Source: an uncultured Pelagibacteraceae bacterium
Lineage (GTDB): Bacteria; Pseudomonadota; Alphaproteobacteria; Pelagibacterales; Pelagibacteraceae
DNA: 64,000 nucleotides
Assembly: GCA_902560855.1 (NCBI GenBank)
Contig: CACENJ010000004.1
Span: 1-64,000 of the forward strand
Direction of reading: 5' to 3'
Shown: piece after piece, positions 57,356 to 64,000 of the stretch
How the letters are laid out: the number at the start of each line of letters is the position of its first letter
How positions within the stretch are numbered: position 1 is the first letter of the stretch
The notes under the pieces: generated by a model
The model's input: only the letters and a program-made list of their open reading frames with translations
Databases searched by the model: none
What the model was told of the DNA's origin: nothing
Made by a program: the position numbers and the translations under genes

Positions 57356-58822
57356 TCAAGTGCCGCAAAAAGTTTGATATTTTTTATTTGTTAGTGGTGC
57401 GGGAGTTTGATAGTTGTTTATTGCTTTCTGTTTTTCGTATGGTTTTTCTAAAATTTCAAGCAGTTTTAACATTGGATTTAAATCATTTTGGTTTGCAGCA
57501 TCTAAAGCTTCTTCAACTTTGTGATTTCTAGGTATAACAATTGGATTAGCTAAACGCATAATATCCAAAGATTTTTCCGGAGAGTTATTATGTAGTTTTA
57601 AACGTTCTTGCCATTGATGTTTCCAATTTATGAAATCTTTATTGCTATAAATTTTATCATCCTGAATTTTTTCATTCATTAAAAAACAAAATGTATTTGT
57701 ATAATCGGCTTTGTTTTTATGCATCCATGATAATAATTCAACAATTAATCCTTCATCTTTAATCTCTTCACCTGCTAAACCTAATTTTTTTCTCATCATT
57801 TGAAACCAATATTTTTGGTATATATTTGCAAAATTATTAATGCACTCAGTTGCCATTTCTATTGCTTTGTCTTTGTTTTCGTCAATTAAAGGTACTAAAG
57901 ATTCAGCAAATCTTGCCAAATTCCACTTAGCAATTCCAGGCTGATTAAAAAAAGCGTAACGACCTTGAAGATCTATAGAACTGAAAACTGTTTCAGGATC
58001 ATAATTATCCATAAAAGCACATGGACCGTAATCAATTGTTTCCCCTGAGATAGCCATATTGTCAGTATTCATTACACCATGAATGAAGCCAACCCTCATC
58101 CAATCAACAACAAGTTTTATTTGTTTTTCAATTACCAAGTTTAGCAGTTTTATTGGTGAATTTTTTAAGTTTTTTAAATCTGGATAATGTCGATTAATTG
58201 TATAATCAAATAAAGCTTTTAAATTATTTTTATTTTCAGAGATTACTGCATATTGAAATGTTCCAACTCTAATATGGCTTTTTGCTACACGAGTTAATAT
58301 AGCTCCTATTAATGGCGTTTCTCTCATTACACTTTCGCCAGTTTTAACTACAGCCAAACTTCTGGTAGTAAGAATATTAAGAGCATGCATAGCTTCACTA
58401 ATAATATATTCTCTTAACATAGGACCTAAAGCAGCTCTTCCATCGCCGTTTCTAGAAAATGGAGTTTTACCAGATCCTTTAAATTGAATATCAAATCTTT
58501 GATTATTTTTTGAAAGATGTTCTCCGATTATAATCGCTCTACCATCTCCGAGCATAGTAAAATGTCCAAATTGATGACCGGCATAAGCTTGTGCAATTGT
58601 TTCTGATCCTTCAGGCAATAAATTTCCTGAAAAAATTGAAGCTAAATCTTCATCATTCGTATTAGAAAAATCTAATGCTAAATCTTTTGATAACGAATGA
58701 TTTAAAATAACAACTTTGGGAGCCTTTACCGGTATTGGAGCCAATTTAGATAACATTGTTCCTGGCAACTTCGAATATGTATTGTCAAACCGCCAACCAA
58801 TTTTAGATGCAAACTTGTTCAT
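57356..58822 (-). CDS. selO: SelO/YdiU-type protein AMPylator
   Basis: A 488-residue pseudokinase-fold enzyme of the SelO (YdiU, UPF0061) family, which transfers AMP to protein hydroxyls. Conserved stretches are YAGHQFGHFTMLGDGRA (about 81-97), QFKGSGKTPFSRNGDGRAALGPMLRE (about 115-140), and NTDNMAISGETIDYGPCAFMD (about 245-265). It ends TFCGT, the usual terminal motif with a Cys in place of eukaryotic selenocysteine. It diverges from the SDR gene with about 98 bases between them, and is probably monocistronic. Confidence 0.95.
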   Translation of the reverse strand: MNKFASKIGWRFDNTYSKLPGTMLSKLAPIPVKAPKVVILNHSLSKDLALDFSNTNDEDLASIFSGNLLPEGSETIAQAYAGHQFGHFTMLGDGRAIIIGEHLSKNNQRFDIQFKGSGKTPFSRNGDGRAALGPMLREYIISEAMHALNILTTRSLAVVKTGESVMRETPLIGAILTRVAKSHIRVGTFQYAVISENKNNLKALFDYTINRHYPDLKNLKNSPIKLLNLVIEKQIKLVVDWMRVGFIHGVMNTDNMAISGETIDYGPCAFMDNYDPETVFSSIDLQGRYAFFNQPGIAKWNLARFAESLVPLIDENKDKAIEMATECINNFANIYQKYWFQMMRKKLGLAGEEIKDEGLIVELLSWMHKNKADYTNTFCFLMNEKIQDDKIYSNKDFINWKHQWQERLKLHNNSPEKSLDIMRLANPIVIPRNHKVEEALDAANQNDLNPMLKLLEILEKPYEKQKAINNYQTPAPLTNKKYQTFCGT

Positions 58823-58920
58823 TATAACAATATTAAAGAATTTGACATCTATAAGAAAGAATAAAATGTGTTAATATTATAAAAGATGATACAACAAAAA
58901 TAGTTGAGTTTTATAATTTT

Positions 58921-59598
58921 ATGAAAGAGTCTGTTTTAATAATAGGTGCAGGTCAAGGATTAAGCGCATCATTAGCTAGATTATTTAGACTAAAGGGTAT
59001 GAAAGTTGCTTTAGCTGCAAGAAATATTGAAAAATTGGAAGATATAAAAAAAGAACTTAAAGTTGAACTTTTTAAATGCGACTCAAGTGATATCGAAAGT
59101 GTAAGAAATTTATTTCAAGAAACTGACAAAACAATAGGCACGCCCAACCTTGTTATTTATAACGCTTCGTCACGTCCATCAAAAAATAGTGTAGCAGAAC
59201 TAAAGCCGCAAGAAGTTCAACAAGCAATTAATGTCACTTGTTTTGGAGCTTTTTTAGTTGCACAACAAGCAGCAAAGAGAATGTTAGAAAGAAAAAGTGG
59301 AAGTATTTTTTTTACTGGAGCTACAGCAGGAGTTAAAGGTTTTGCAAATTCCTCAGCTTTTGCGATGGGAAAATTTGGATTAAGAGGATTAGCCCAGTCA
59401 CTTGCAAGAGAACTCCATCCAAAAAATATTCATATTGGACATTTTGTTATTGATGGAGGTATAGGAAAAGAACCTATGGGAGATTATCAAATGATAAATC
59501 CTGATGAAATTGCTAAAACTTATCTTGATTTTCACAACCAAGATAAAAGTGTTTGGTCTTGGGAAATTGAACTAAGAACTTCAATGGAGAAATTTTAA
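58921..59598 (+). CDS. Short-chain dehydrogenase/reductase, atypical active site
   Basis: A 225-residue classical-length SDR. The nucleotide-binding motif is GAGQGLSASLAR (residues 8-19), with VIYNASSRP for the NAG region. The catalytic YxxxK reads FAMGK (about 149-153) and the expected serine region FFTGATAG has Thr/Ala where Ser is usual. Similar substitutions are recalled in a described SDR subgroup, so it may still be an enzyme, or act as a regulator or stabiliser. Its stop overlaps the next start (TAATG), indicating tight coupling with the membrane protein. Confidence 0.85.
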   Translation: MKESVLIIGAGQGLSASLARLFRLKGMKVALAARNIEKLEDIKKELKVELFKCDSSDIESVRNLFQETDKTIGTPNLVIYNASSRPSKNSVAELKPQEVQQAINVTCFGAFLVAQQAAKRMLERKSGSIFFTGATAGVKGFANSSAFAMGKFGLRGLAQSLARELHPKNIHIGHFVIDGGIGKEPMGDYQMINPDEIAKTYLDFHNQDKSVWSWEIELRTSMEKF

Positions 59599-60263
59599 TG
59601 AAGAACAAAATAGGTTTTTTTTTTAAAGGACAAATTTGGCATTTAGGTGGAACGATTATTTTGTTTTATATAGGCTCTCAAATTGTTGATCTTGAAAATA
59701 ATCAAAATAGTTTTATTGGGATAAGTTCTTTAGGCTGGTTCATGATTGCTATGTCGATACCTTTAATTCATCAAGCATATGTTTGGATATGTTGGAGATC
59801 GGAATTATGTTGGAAATCAATTAGCAAAACGATTGGATTTAGAGGATATGTAATACTTTTTTTTGTTTTAATTATTTCAAGGCTTTCTGCAATTGTACTT
59901 TGTTTTGTTGACTATGGCTCTTTGTATAATCCTGGATGGTTTGCCTGGATACTATCAATAATTGTTTTTATTCCAGGAGCTTATACAATGTATTCAGTAA
60001 AGAAATATTTTGGTTTTTTAAGAGCAGCAGGCGCAGATCATTTTGATCCAAAATATAGAAATATTCCTTTTGAAAAGAGGGGTATTTTCAAATGGACTCC
60101 AAACGCGATGTATGTGTTTGCTATTGGAATTCCATTTGCTCTTGCCATTGCCACAGGTTCGCAATCAATGTTTATTGTTGCAATTTACACTTATAAATCT
60201 ATCTGGTTGCATTATTTTTTTACAGAAAAAGAAGATTTTAAAGTTATATACGAAAACAAATAA
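59598..60263 (+). CDS. Integral membrane protein, methyltransferase-like (PEMT/ICMT/NnrU-type)
   Basis: A 221-residue protein with about six membrane helices. The C-terminal region, MYVFAIGIPFALAIATGSQ and then WLHYFFTEKEDFKVIY, resembles the SAM-binding end of membrane-embedded methyltransferases such as PEMT and ICMT, where a His/Glu pair ahead of a ...E-D-x...Y motif is typical. NnrU-like proteins are an alternative. It is coupled to the SDR gene and precedes the PhyH oxygenase by 20 bases, suggesting a lipid or sterol-like substrate. Confidence 0.7.
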   Translation: MKNKIGFFFKGQIWHLGGTIILFYIGSQIVDLENNQNSFIGISSLGWFMIAMSIPLIHQAYVWICWRSELCWKSISKTIGFRGYVILFFVLIISRLSAIVLCFVDYGSLYNPGWFAWILSIIVFIPGAYTMYSVKKYFGFLRAAGADHFDPKYRNIPFEKRGIFKWTPNAMYVFAIGIPFALAIATGSQSMFIVAIYTYKSIWLHYFFTEKEDFKVIYENK

Positions 60264-60283
60264 GTTTCATAAAATATCTGAAT

Positions 60284-61078
60284 ATGACTATTAGCGAAGA
60301 AAAAATAAACGAATATAAAAAAAGTGGAGTAGTTTTACTTAAGAATGTTATATCAGGTAATTGGTTAGAAAAATTGGCTATAGGAATTGAAAAAAACTTC
60401 CAAAATCCAAGCCAATATAAATGTGTTTATGAAGAAAAAAATGGTAAAGAAATATTTTATGATGACTATTGTAACTGGCAAAGAATTGACGAATATAAAG
60501 ATTTTATATTCAACTCTAACATAGGAAAAATTGCTGCTAATTTGATGCAATCAAAAAAGGTAAATTTATTTCACGAACATATTTTAATAAAAGAACCTGG
60601 AGCAACAAAGCGAACACCATGGCACCAAGATCAGCCATATTATTGTGTAGATGGTAAAGATAATTGTAGTTTATGGATTCCACTAGATGAAATTTCTAAA
60701 AATGTTTGTCCTGAATTTGTAAAATTTTCCCATAATTGGAAAAAAAAATATTTACCAACAAAATTTTTTGGACATTCTTATGAAAAAAAAGATAAAGAGT
60801 TTGATATAATTCCAGACATTAGTAACAATAGAAAAGATTATGAAATTGTTTCTTGGGAATTAAATCCTGGAGATCTTATTGCTTTTAATTTTTCAATAAT
60901 TCATGGAGCGCCAGGAAATAGTGGTTTAAACAGAAGAAGAGCATTTTCTGTAAGATTTGTAGGTGACGATGCAACTTTTGCTAAAAGAAAAGGAGAAGTT
61001 TCGCCACCTTTTCCAGAAGTTACATTAAATCATGGAGATAAAATGAATTCACCATCATTCCCGGAAATAAAGGTATAA
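60284..61078 (+). CDS. Phytanoyl-CoA dioxygenase (PhyH) family protein
   Basis: A 264-residue Fe(II)/2-oxoglutarate-dependent hydroxylase. Iron ligands are H114 and D116 in TPWHQDQPYY and H207 in NFSIIHGAPGN; R218-R219 or R224 near RRRAFSVRF is the expected 2-oxoglutarate-binding arginine. FHEHILIKEPGA precedes the HxD. The substrate is unknown; bacterial members hydroxylate lipids, osmolytes (ectoine) or small acids. It lies eight bases before the GT2 gene and completes the SDR/membrane-methyltransferase/PhyH run. Confidence 0.9.
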   Translation: MTISEEKINEYKKSGVVLLKNVISGNWLEKLAIGIEKNFQNPSQYKCVYEEKNGKEIFYDDYCNWQRIDEYKDFIFNSNIGKIAANLMQSKKVNLFHEHILIKEPGATKRTPWHQDQPYYCVDGKDNCSLWIPLDEISKNVCPEFVKFSHNWKKKYLPTKFFGHSYEKKDKEFDIIPDISNNRKDYEIVSWELNPGDLIAFNFSIIHGAPGNSGLNRRRAFSVRFVGDDATFAKRKGEVSPPFPEVTLNHGDKMNSPSFPEIKV

Positions 61079-61085
61079 TAAAATA

Positions 61086-61955
61086 ATGATAATTAAAATA
61101 TTAATTCCAATTTATAATGACTGGCAATCAGTTGTTAAACTTTTAGAAAACATAAATTCTGAAATTACTTCTTTAGAATATGAAATCTCAGTTATAATTG
61201 TTAATGACAAATCAACAGAACAAAAACCTGAACTTAATTTAAATTTAAATTATATAAAAAATATAAAAATTATTAATATGAAAGAAAATAGAGGACACAC
61301 TAGATGTATTGCTTCTGGTTTAAAATATTTAAATGAAAAAGAAAATTTTGATTATGTTATACCCATGGATGGTGATGGTGAAGATCGACCGGAAGAAATA
61401 AAAATGCTTGTTGATGAAATAAAAAATTATCCGGATAAAGTTGTTACAGCCAATAGAATTAAAAGATCTGAAGGATTTGTATTTAAAATTGGATACCAAA
61501 TTCATAAATATTTAACTTATATTTTTACAGGGCAATCAATTAAATTTGGAAACTATACTTGTTTACCAAAATCCAGTGTGGCTAAAATGACAAATGAAGC
61601 AGCAACTTGGAATAGTTTTTCTGGTTCTTTAGCAAAACTATTTAAAGAGAGAAGATCAACGCCGTCAATAAGAGGTGTTAGATATTTTGGACCATCAAAA
61701 ATGAGTTATATTAATCTTTTAAAACACTCTCTTTCAATTATTTCAGTATTTAAAAAAACTGTATTAATTAGATCTATAATTTTTCTAGTTGTATACTTTT
61801 TTCTTATGTCTCAACATCTTTCAGCCGTAACATTAATCCCAGTAGTGCTAATTGTTGCAATGATAATCTCAGTATTTTCTTTGTCTGCACGCGAAAATGT
61901 AGACGAGCTAAATAATTCTTTAGAAAATATTATGAATATTGATCAAATTAAATAA
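61086..61955 (+). CDS. Family 2 glycosyltransferase with C-terminal membrane helices (GtrB-like)
   Basis: A 289-residue GT-A enzyme. The N-terminal domain shows LIPIYNDWQSVVKLLENI, VNDKSTEQKPEL, MKENRGHTRCIASGLKYL and the DGDGEDRP acidic motif (about residue 95); two C-terminal membrane helices (about 215-265) anchor it. This fits bactoprenyl-phosphate glycosyltransferases (GtrB/ArnC/DPM1), which load a sugar onto a lipid carrier, as would be needed by the GT39-type enzyme at 55878. It ends 12 bases before the convergent umuC stop. Confidence 0.88.
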   Translation: MIIKILIPIYNDWQSVVKLLENINSEITSLEYEISVIIVNDKSTEQKPELNLNLNYIKNIKIINMKENRGHTRCIASGLKYLNEKENFDYVIPMDGDGEDRPEEIKMLVDEIKNYPDKVVTANRIKRSEGFVFKIGYQIHKYLTYIFTGQSIKFGNYTCLPKSSVAKMTNEAATWNSFSGSLAKLFKERRSTPSIRGVRYFGPSKMSYINLLKHSLSIISVFKKTVLIRSIIFLVVYFFLMSQHLSAVTLIPVVLIVAMIISVFSLSARENVDELNNSLENIMNIDQIK

Positions 61956-61966
61956 TGTTATAGTTA

Positions 61967-63247
61967 TTAAATAGCTTTTATTTTCGGCAGATAATGAAAA
62001 TCGGACGTATCAATTTTAGAGTAGTGTTGTCTTTTTATATTCCATTTTTTATTTATACCTGCGCTTGCTAAACTTAATGTTGATCTACCGAATTTATAAT
62101 TAGTATCGTCTATAGTTTTCATCAAGCTTTTGATTTTATCATCTTCAATAGAAGAAAATAAATTTTTATTTCCTTTTGAGTCAGATAAATATGATAACAT
62201 TATTCCTGCTTTTTGATATCTATATCCATTTTTAAAAATATCTTTTAATACAGATAAAGCATTTTTAACTATTTCAATACTATTATCTGTTGCAATTGGT
62301 AAATCTACAGTTTTAGAATTTGCATAATAAGCAGACTGATTTTGGAAAGGACTTGTTCTAATAAAAACAGTTATTGATTTTGCAATTAAAGATTCTGATC
62401 TAATTTTTTCTGCAGCATTCAAACAATATCCAGTAATTGACTCCCGTAGCTCTTGAAGTTTTTCAACTTTTTTTGCAAAAGATCTTGAAACTACGCAGCT
62501 TTTTCTTTTCGCACTTGTTGTTTCCAAATCAATACAAGATATACCTCTAAGTTCCATAGCAGTTCTAGAGCTTAAAACATTAGAATTTTTTTTAATCCAA
62601 GTGTTGGAAACATTTTTTAATTGCTTAGCATTATGAATTCCATTTTTAATAAAAAAATTTGTAAGTTTTTTACCCACACCCCAAATATCATTGACTTCTA
62701 CTTTTTCTAATATTGGATCGATATCTTTAATGTTGATTAAGTTAACAACTCCTGATTTTGTTTTTTTTGCGATATGATTTGCAACTTTGCTTAAAGTTTT
62801 TGTTTTTGCAATCCCAATACTCGTTGGTATGCCTGTCCATTGTAAAACTACATCTCTAATTTCTTTTCCAACATTTTCTATTTCTTCATCAGGAAAATTA
62901 CTTAAATCCAAGAAAGCTTCGTCAATAGAGTAAATTTCAATTTCGGAATTAAAACGTTTTAAAGTTCTCATTACTCTTCTAGAAAGATCTCCATACAAAG
63001 AGTAGTTTGAAGAAAATACATGAACATTGTTTTTAATAATTATATTTCTAGCTTTAAAATATGGTTCTCCCATTTTTATTCCCAAGGCTTTTGCTTCATT
63101 GGATCTAGAAATTATACAGCCATCATTACTTGACAAAACAACAACAGGTTTATTTCTAATTTTTGGATTAAATAACCTTTCGCAAGAAACGTAAAAAGAA
63201 TTACAATCAATCAATGCTATTTTTTTAGTATACTGAGTGGATGACAT
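61967..63247 (-). CDS. umuC: UmuC, Y-family DNA polymerase V catalytic subunit
   Basis: Translesion polymerase, copying past damaged bases at the cost of mutations. The 426-residue protein shows ALIDCNSFYVSCERLFNP (about 11-28), SSNDGCIISRSNEAKALGI and the catalytic YSIDEAFLDLS (about 106-116), then the GIGTSIGIAKTKTLSKVA-like thumb segment (PTSIGIAKTKTLSKVANHIAK) and little-finger domain with the WGVGK helix-hairpin-helix. It overlaps umuD by 23 bases, so it is coupled to it. Regulation is by the LexA-like box ahead of umuD. Confidence 0.95.
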   Translation of the reverse strand: MSSTQYTKKIALIDCNSFYVSCERLFNPKIRNKPVVVLSSNDGCIISRSNEAKALGIKMGEPYFKARNIIIKNNVHVFSSNYSLYGDLSRRVMRTLKRFNSEIEIYSIDEAFLDLSNFPDEEIENVGKEIRDVVLQWTGIPTSIGIAKTKTLSKVANHIAKKTKSGVVNLINIKDIDPILEKVEVNDIWGVGKKLTNFFIKNGIHNAKQLKNVSNTWIKKNSNVLSSRTAMELRGISCIDLETTSAKRKSCVVSRSFAKKVEKLQELRESITGYCLNAAEKIRSESLIAKSITVFIRTSPFQNQSAYYANSKTVDLPIATDNSIEIVKNALSVLKDIFKNGYRYQKAGIMLSYLSDSKGNKNLFSSIEDDKIKSLMKTIDDTNYKFGRSTLSLASAGINKKWNIKRQHYSKIDTSDFHYLPKIKAI

Positions 63248-63620
63248 AAGTTACAACTCCCCAGACAAAAATGTCTGACTCGCTATTTATAATAATTTTA
63301 TCTTCAATTTTTTTTGAACCAGAAGTAAGAAATTGTTCGTTTTTTTCTTTAACAAAACTTTTTACTACCAGCTCATCATGAACATTTGCAATTACAGTAG
63401 AAAAGTTTTTTGGTTTAAGACTTTTATCGACAACTAATAAATCTCCATCATAAATTCCAACATCTGTCATTGATTTTCCCTGAACTCTAATAATAAAAGT
63501 TGCTGGAACATTTTTGATTAGATGAACATTAAGATCTACATCTTCCTCAATATAATCTGTTGCAGGAGAAGGAAAACCAGCGCCTGCTTTGTGAAGGTAA
63601 AAGGGTACTGTCAATTTCAT
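63225..63620 (-). CDS. umuD: UmuD, self-cleaving polymerase V accessory protein
   Basis: UmuD is cut in response to RecA filaments and then, as UmuD', activates UmuC. The 131-residue LexA-type peptidase has the cleavage site AG|FPSPA (Ala14-Gly15 at the position where E. coli has Cys-Gly), the nucleophile in VQGKSM (S50) and the base in DELVVKSF (K87). The N-terminal arm is about ten residues shorter than in E. coli. A consensus alphaproteobacterial SOS box lies directly upstream. Confidence 0.95.
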   Translation of the reverse strand: MKLTVPFYLHKAGAGFPSPATDYIEEDVDLNVHLIKNVPATFIIRVQGKSMTDVGIYDGDLLVVDKSLKPKNFSTVIANVHDELVVKSFVKEKNEQFLTSGSKKIEDKIIINSESDIFVWGVVTYVIHSVY

Positions 63621-63622
63621 AT

Positions 63623-63637
63623 GTTCTTATTTTGTTC
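63623..63637 (-). promoter_or_regulatory. LexA (SOS) box of umuDC
   Basis: The sequence reads GTTC, seven bases, GTTC (GAAC-N7-GAAC on the gene strand), the alphaproteobacterial LexA-binding consensus. It ends three bases before the umuD start and overlaps the space right after the -10 element, where repressor binding would block transcription. Confidence 0.85.
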
Positions 63638-63638
63638 T

Positions 63639-63644
63639 ATTATA
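63639..63644 (-). promoter_or_regulatory. -10 element of the umuDC promoter
   Basis: A perfect TATAAT on the minus strand lies next to the LexA box and about 19 bases before the umuD start. A TTGACT hexamer upstream is spaced only 12 bases away, so no good -35 is assigned. Confidence 0.5.
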
Positions 63645-63795
63645 GATTTAGAGTATAGTCAACTAGGTTGTATTTTGAGTCCAAACTAGAATCGGAAATG
63701 AATCAAAACGTGAACATTTAAAGGAGATATAAGTGCGTTGTGGATAACTATTACCAAGGTACAAAATTCATGCTAAGAAATTTAGATATAAACAA

Positions 63796-64000
63796 ATGAA
63801 AAAATTAACATGTCATTGTGGAGGAGTGGAAGCAGAAGTTAGCGTTCCTGAAAAAGGATTTGAAAAAATTTTGCGTTGCAATTGTTCTATGTGCAAAAGA
63901 AAAGGATTTATCATTGGTGTAATTGGACCAGATGATTTTAAACTAGTTAAAGGTGAAGATCTTTTAAAAGTTTATCAATTTTATACAAATACTGCCAAAC
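63796..64000 (+). CDS. GFA-family (glutathione-dependent formaldehyde-activating-like) protein, start only
   Basis: About 68 residues are visible before the window ends. The zinc-binding pattern TCHCGGVEAEV (residues 5-15) and LRCNCSMCKRKGF (about 26-38) identify the GFA/CENP-V fold; related proteins bind glutathione adducts or zinc without known activity. The ATG at 63796 has no ribosome-binding site nearby, although a strong AAGGAG lies 75 bases further upstream in front of a four-codon frame. The true start could therefore be leaderless or differ. Confidence 0.88.
   Translation, partial: MKKLTCHCGGVEAEVSVPEKGFEKILRCNCSMCKRKGFIIGVIGPDDFKLVKGEDLLKVYQFYTNTAK

Noticed and set aside
63700..63800. 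Chromosome origin at the DnaA box
   Set aside because: Only one perfect DnaA-box sequence is seen, with no cluster, no dnaA/dnaN or hemE-type neighbours. A single nine-base match can occur by chance.

Overview
The window comes from a free-living alphaproteobacterium of the SAR11 clade (Candidatus Pelagibacter or a close relative). This is inferred from very AT-rich DNA with Lys/Ile/Asn-rich proteins, extreme compaction (most same-strand genes overlap or lie within a few bases, and the longest non-coding stretch is about 215 bp), a proteorhodopsin followed by ferredoxin and ferredoxin reductase genes, a glycine betaine/proline ABC operon, thiD with no other thiamine gene nearby, and an alphaproteobacterial LexA-type box (GTTC-N7-GTTC) in front of umuDC. 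No prophage, insertion sequence or CRISPR array is visible.

Layout. 1-2593 (minus): tkt and the start of gapA (carbon metabolism). 2648-5984 (plus): a coiled-coil protein with zapA, 5-formyl-THF cyclo-ligase, a YmdB-type phosphoesterase, yebC and a divergent RuvC-like nuclease. 6039-10935: the envelope operon tolQ-tolR-tolA-tolB-pal, a terminator, then cpoB. 10895-18397: tilS, ftsH, folP, glmM (frameshifted), thiD, purA. 18400-20315 (minus): rpoH and rluD. 20339-22864: tRNA-Arg, an ABC-2 exporter and a Sua5-type tsaC. 22885-28659: xseB, ispA, dxs (frameshifted), aroC, pdxH, ispB, which is largely isoprenoid, quinone and cofactor synthesis. 28770-35206: an S49 peptidase, glyQS and ppdK.

35205-41345 is the most accessory-looking part. 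A degenerate tRNA-like element lies downstream of nadC. Between nadC and nadA sits a surface-sugar cassette: a membrane protein, two CDP-paratose-2-epimerase-like dehydratases/epimerases and a glycosyltransferase. A tRNA-Leu follows. 41346-47902 holds an acetyltransferase, an Asp/Glu racemase, an alpha/beta hydrolase, proXVW with an unusual N-terminal domain on the permease, and an EamA transporter. 47905-52363: ygfZ, dihydroorotase, an SMR efflux protein and a propionyl/acetyl-CoA synthetase. 52468-55384: proteorhodopsin (predicted blue-tuned, Gln at the spectral switch) with a structured leader and strong terminator, then ferredoxin, ferredoxin reductase and a GST. 55381-61955: dksA, a GT39-type glycosyltransferase, a 39-residue membrane peptide, selO, and a tight run of SDR, membrane methyltransferase-like, PhyH dioxygenase and GT2 genes. 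61967-63620: an SOS-type umuDC operon. The window ends inside a GFA-family gene.

The main points to check are two same-type single-base (+1 T) frameshifts in the normally essential genes dxs and glmM, a RuvC-like protein of phage-like type standing where ruvCAB would be expected, the tRNA-like remnant, the proteorhodopsin leader, the ProW fusion, and the SDR/methyltransferase/PhyH/GT2 cluster. I did not find a clear-cut entirely new system; the strongest candidates are listed as findings with their limits.
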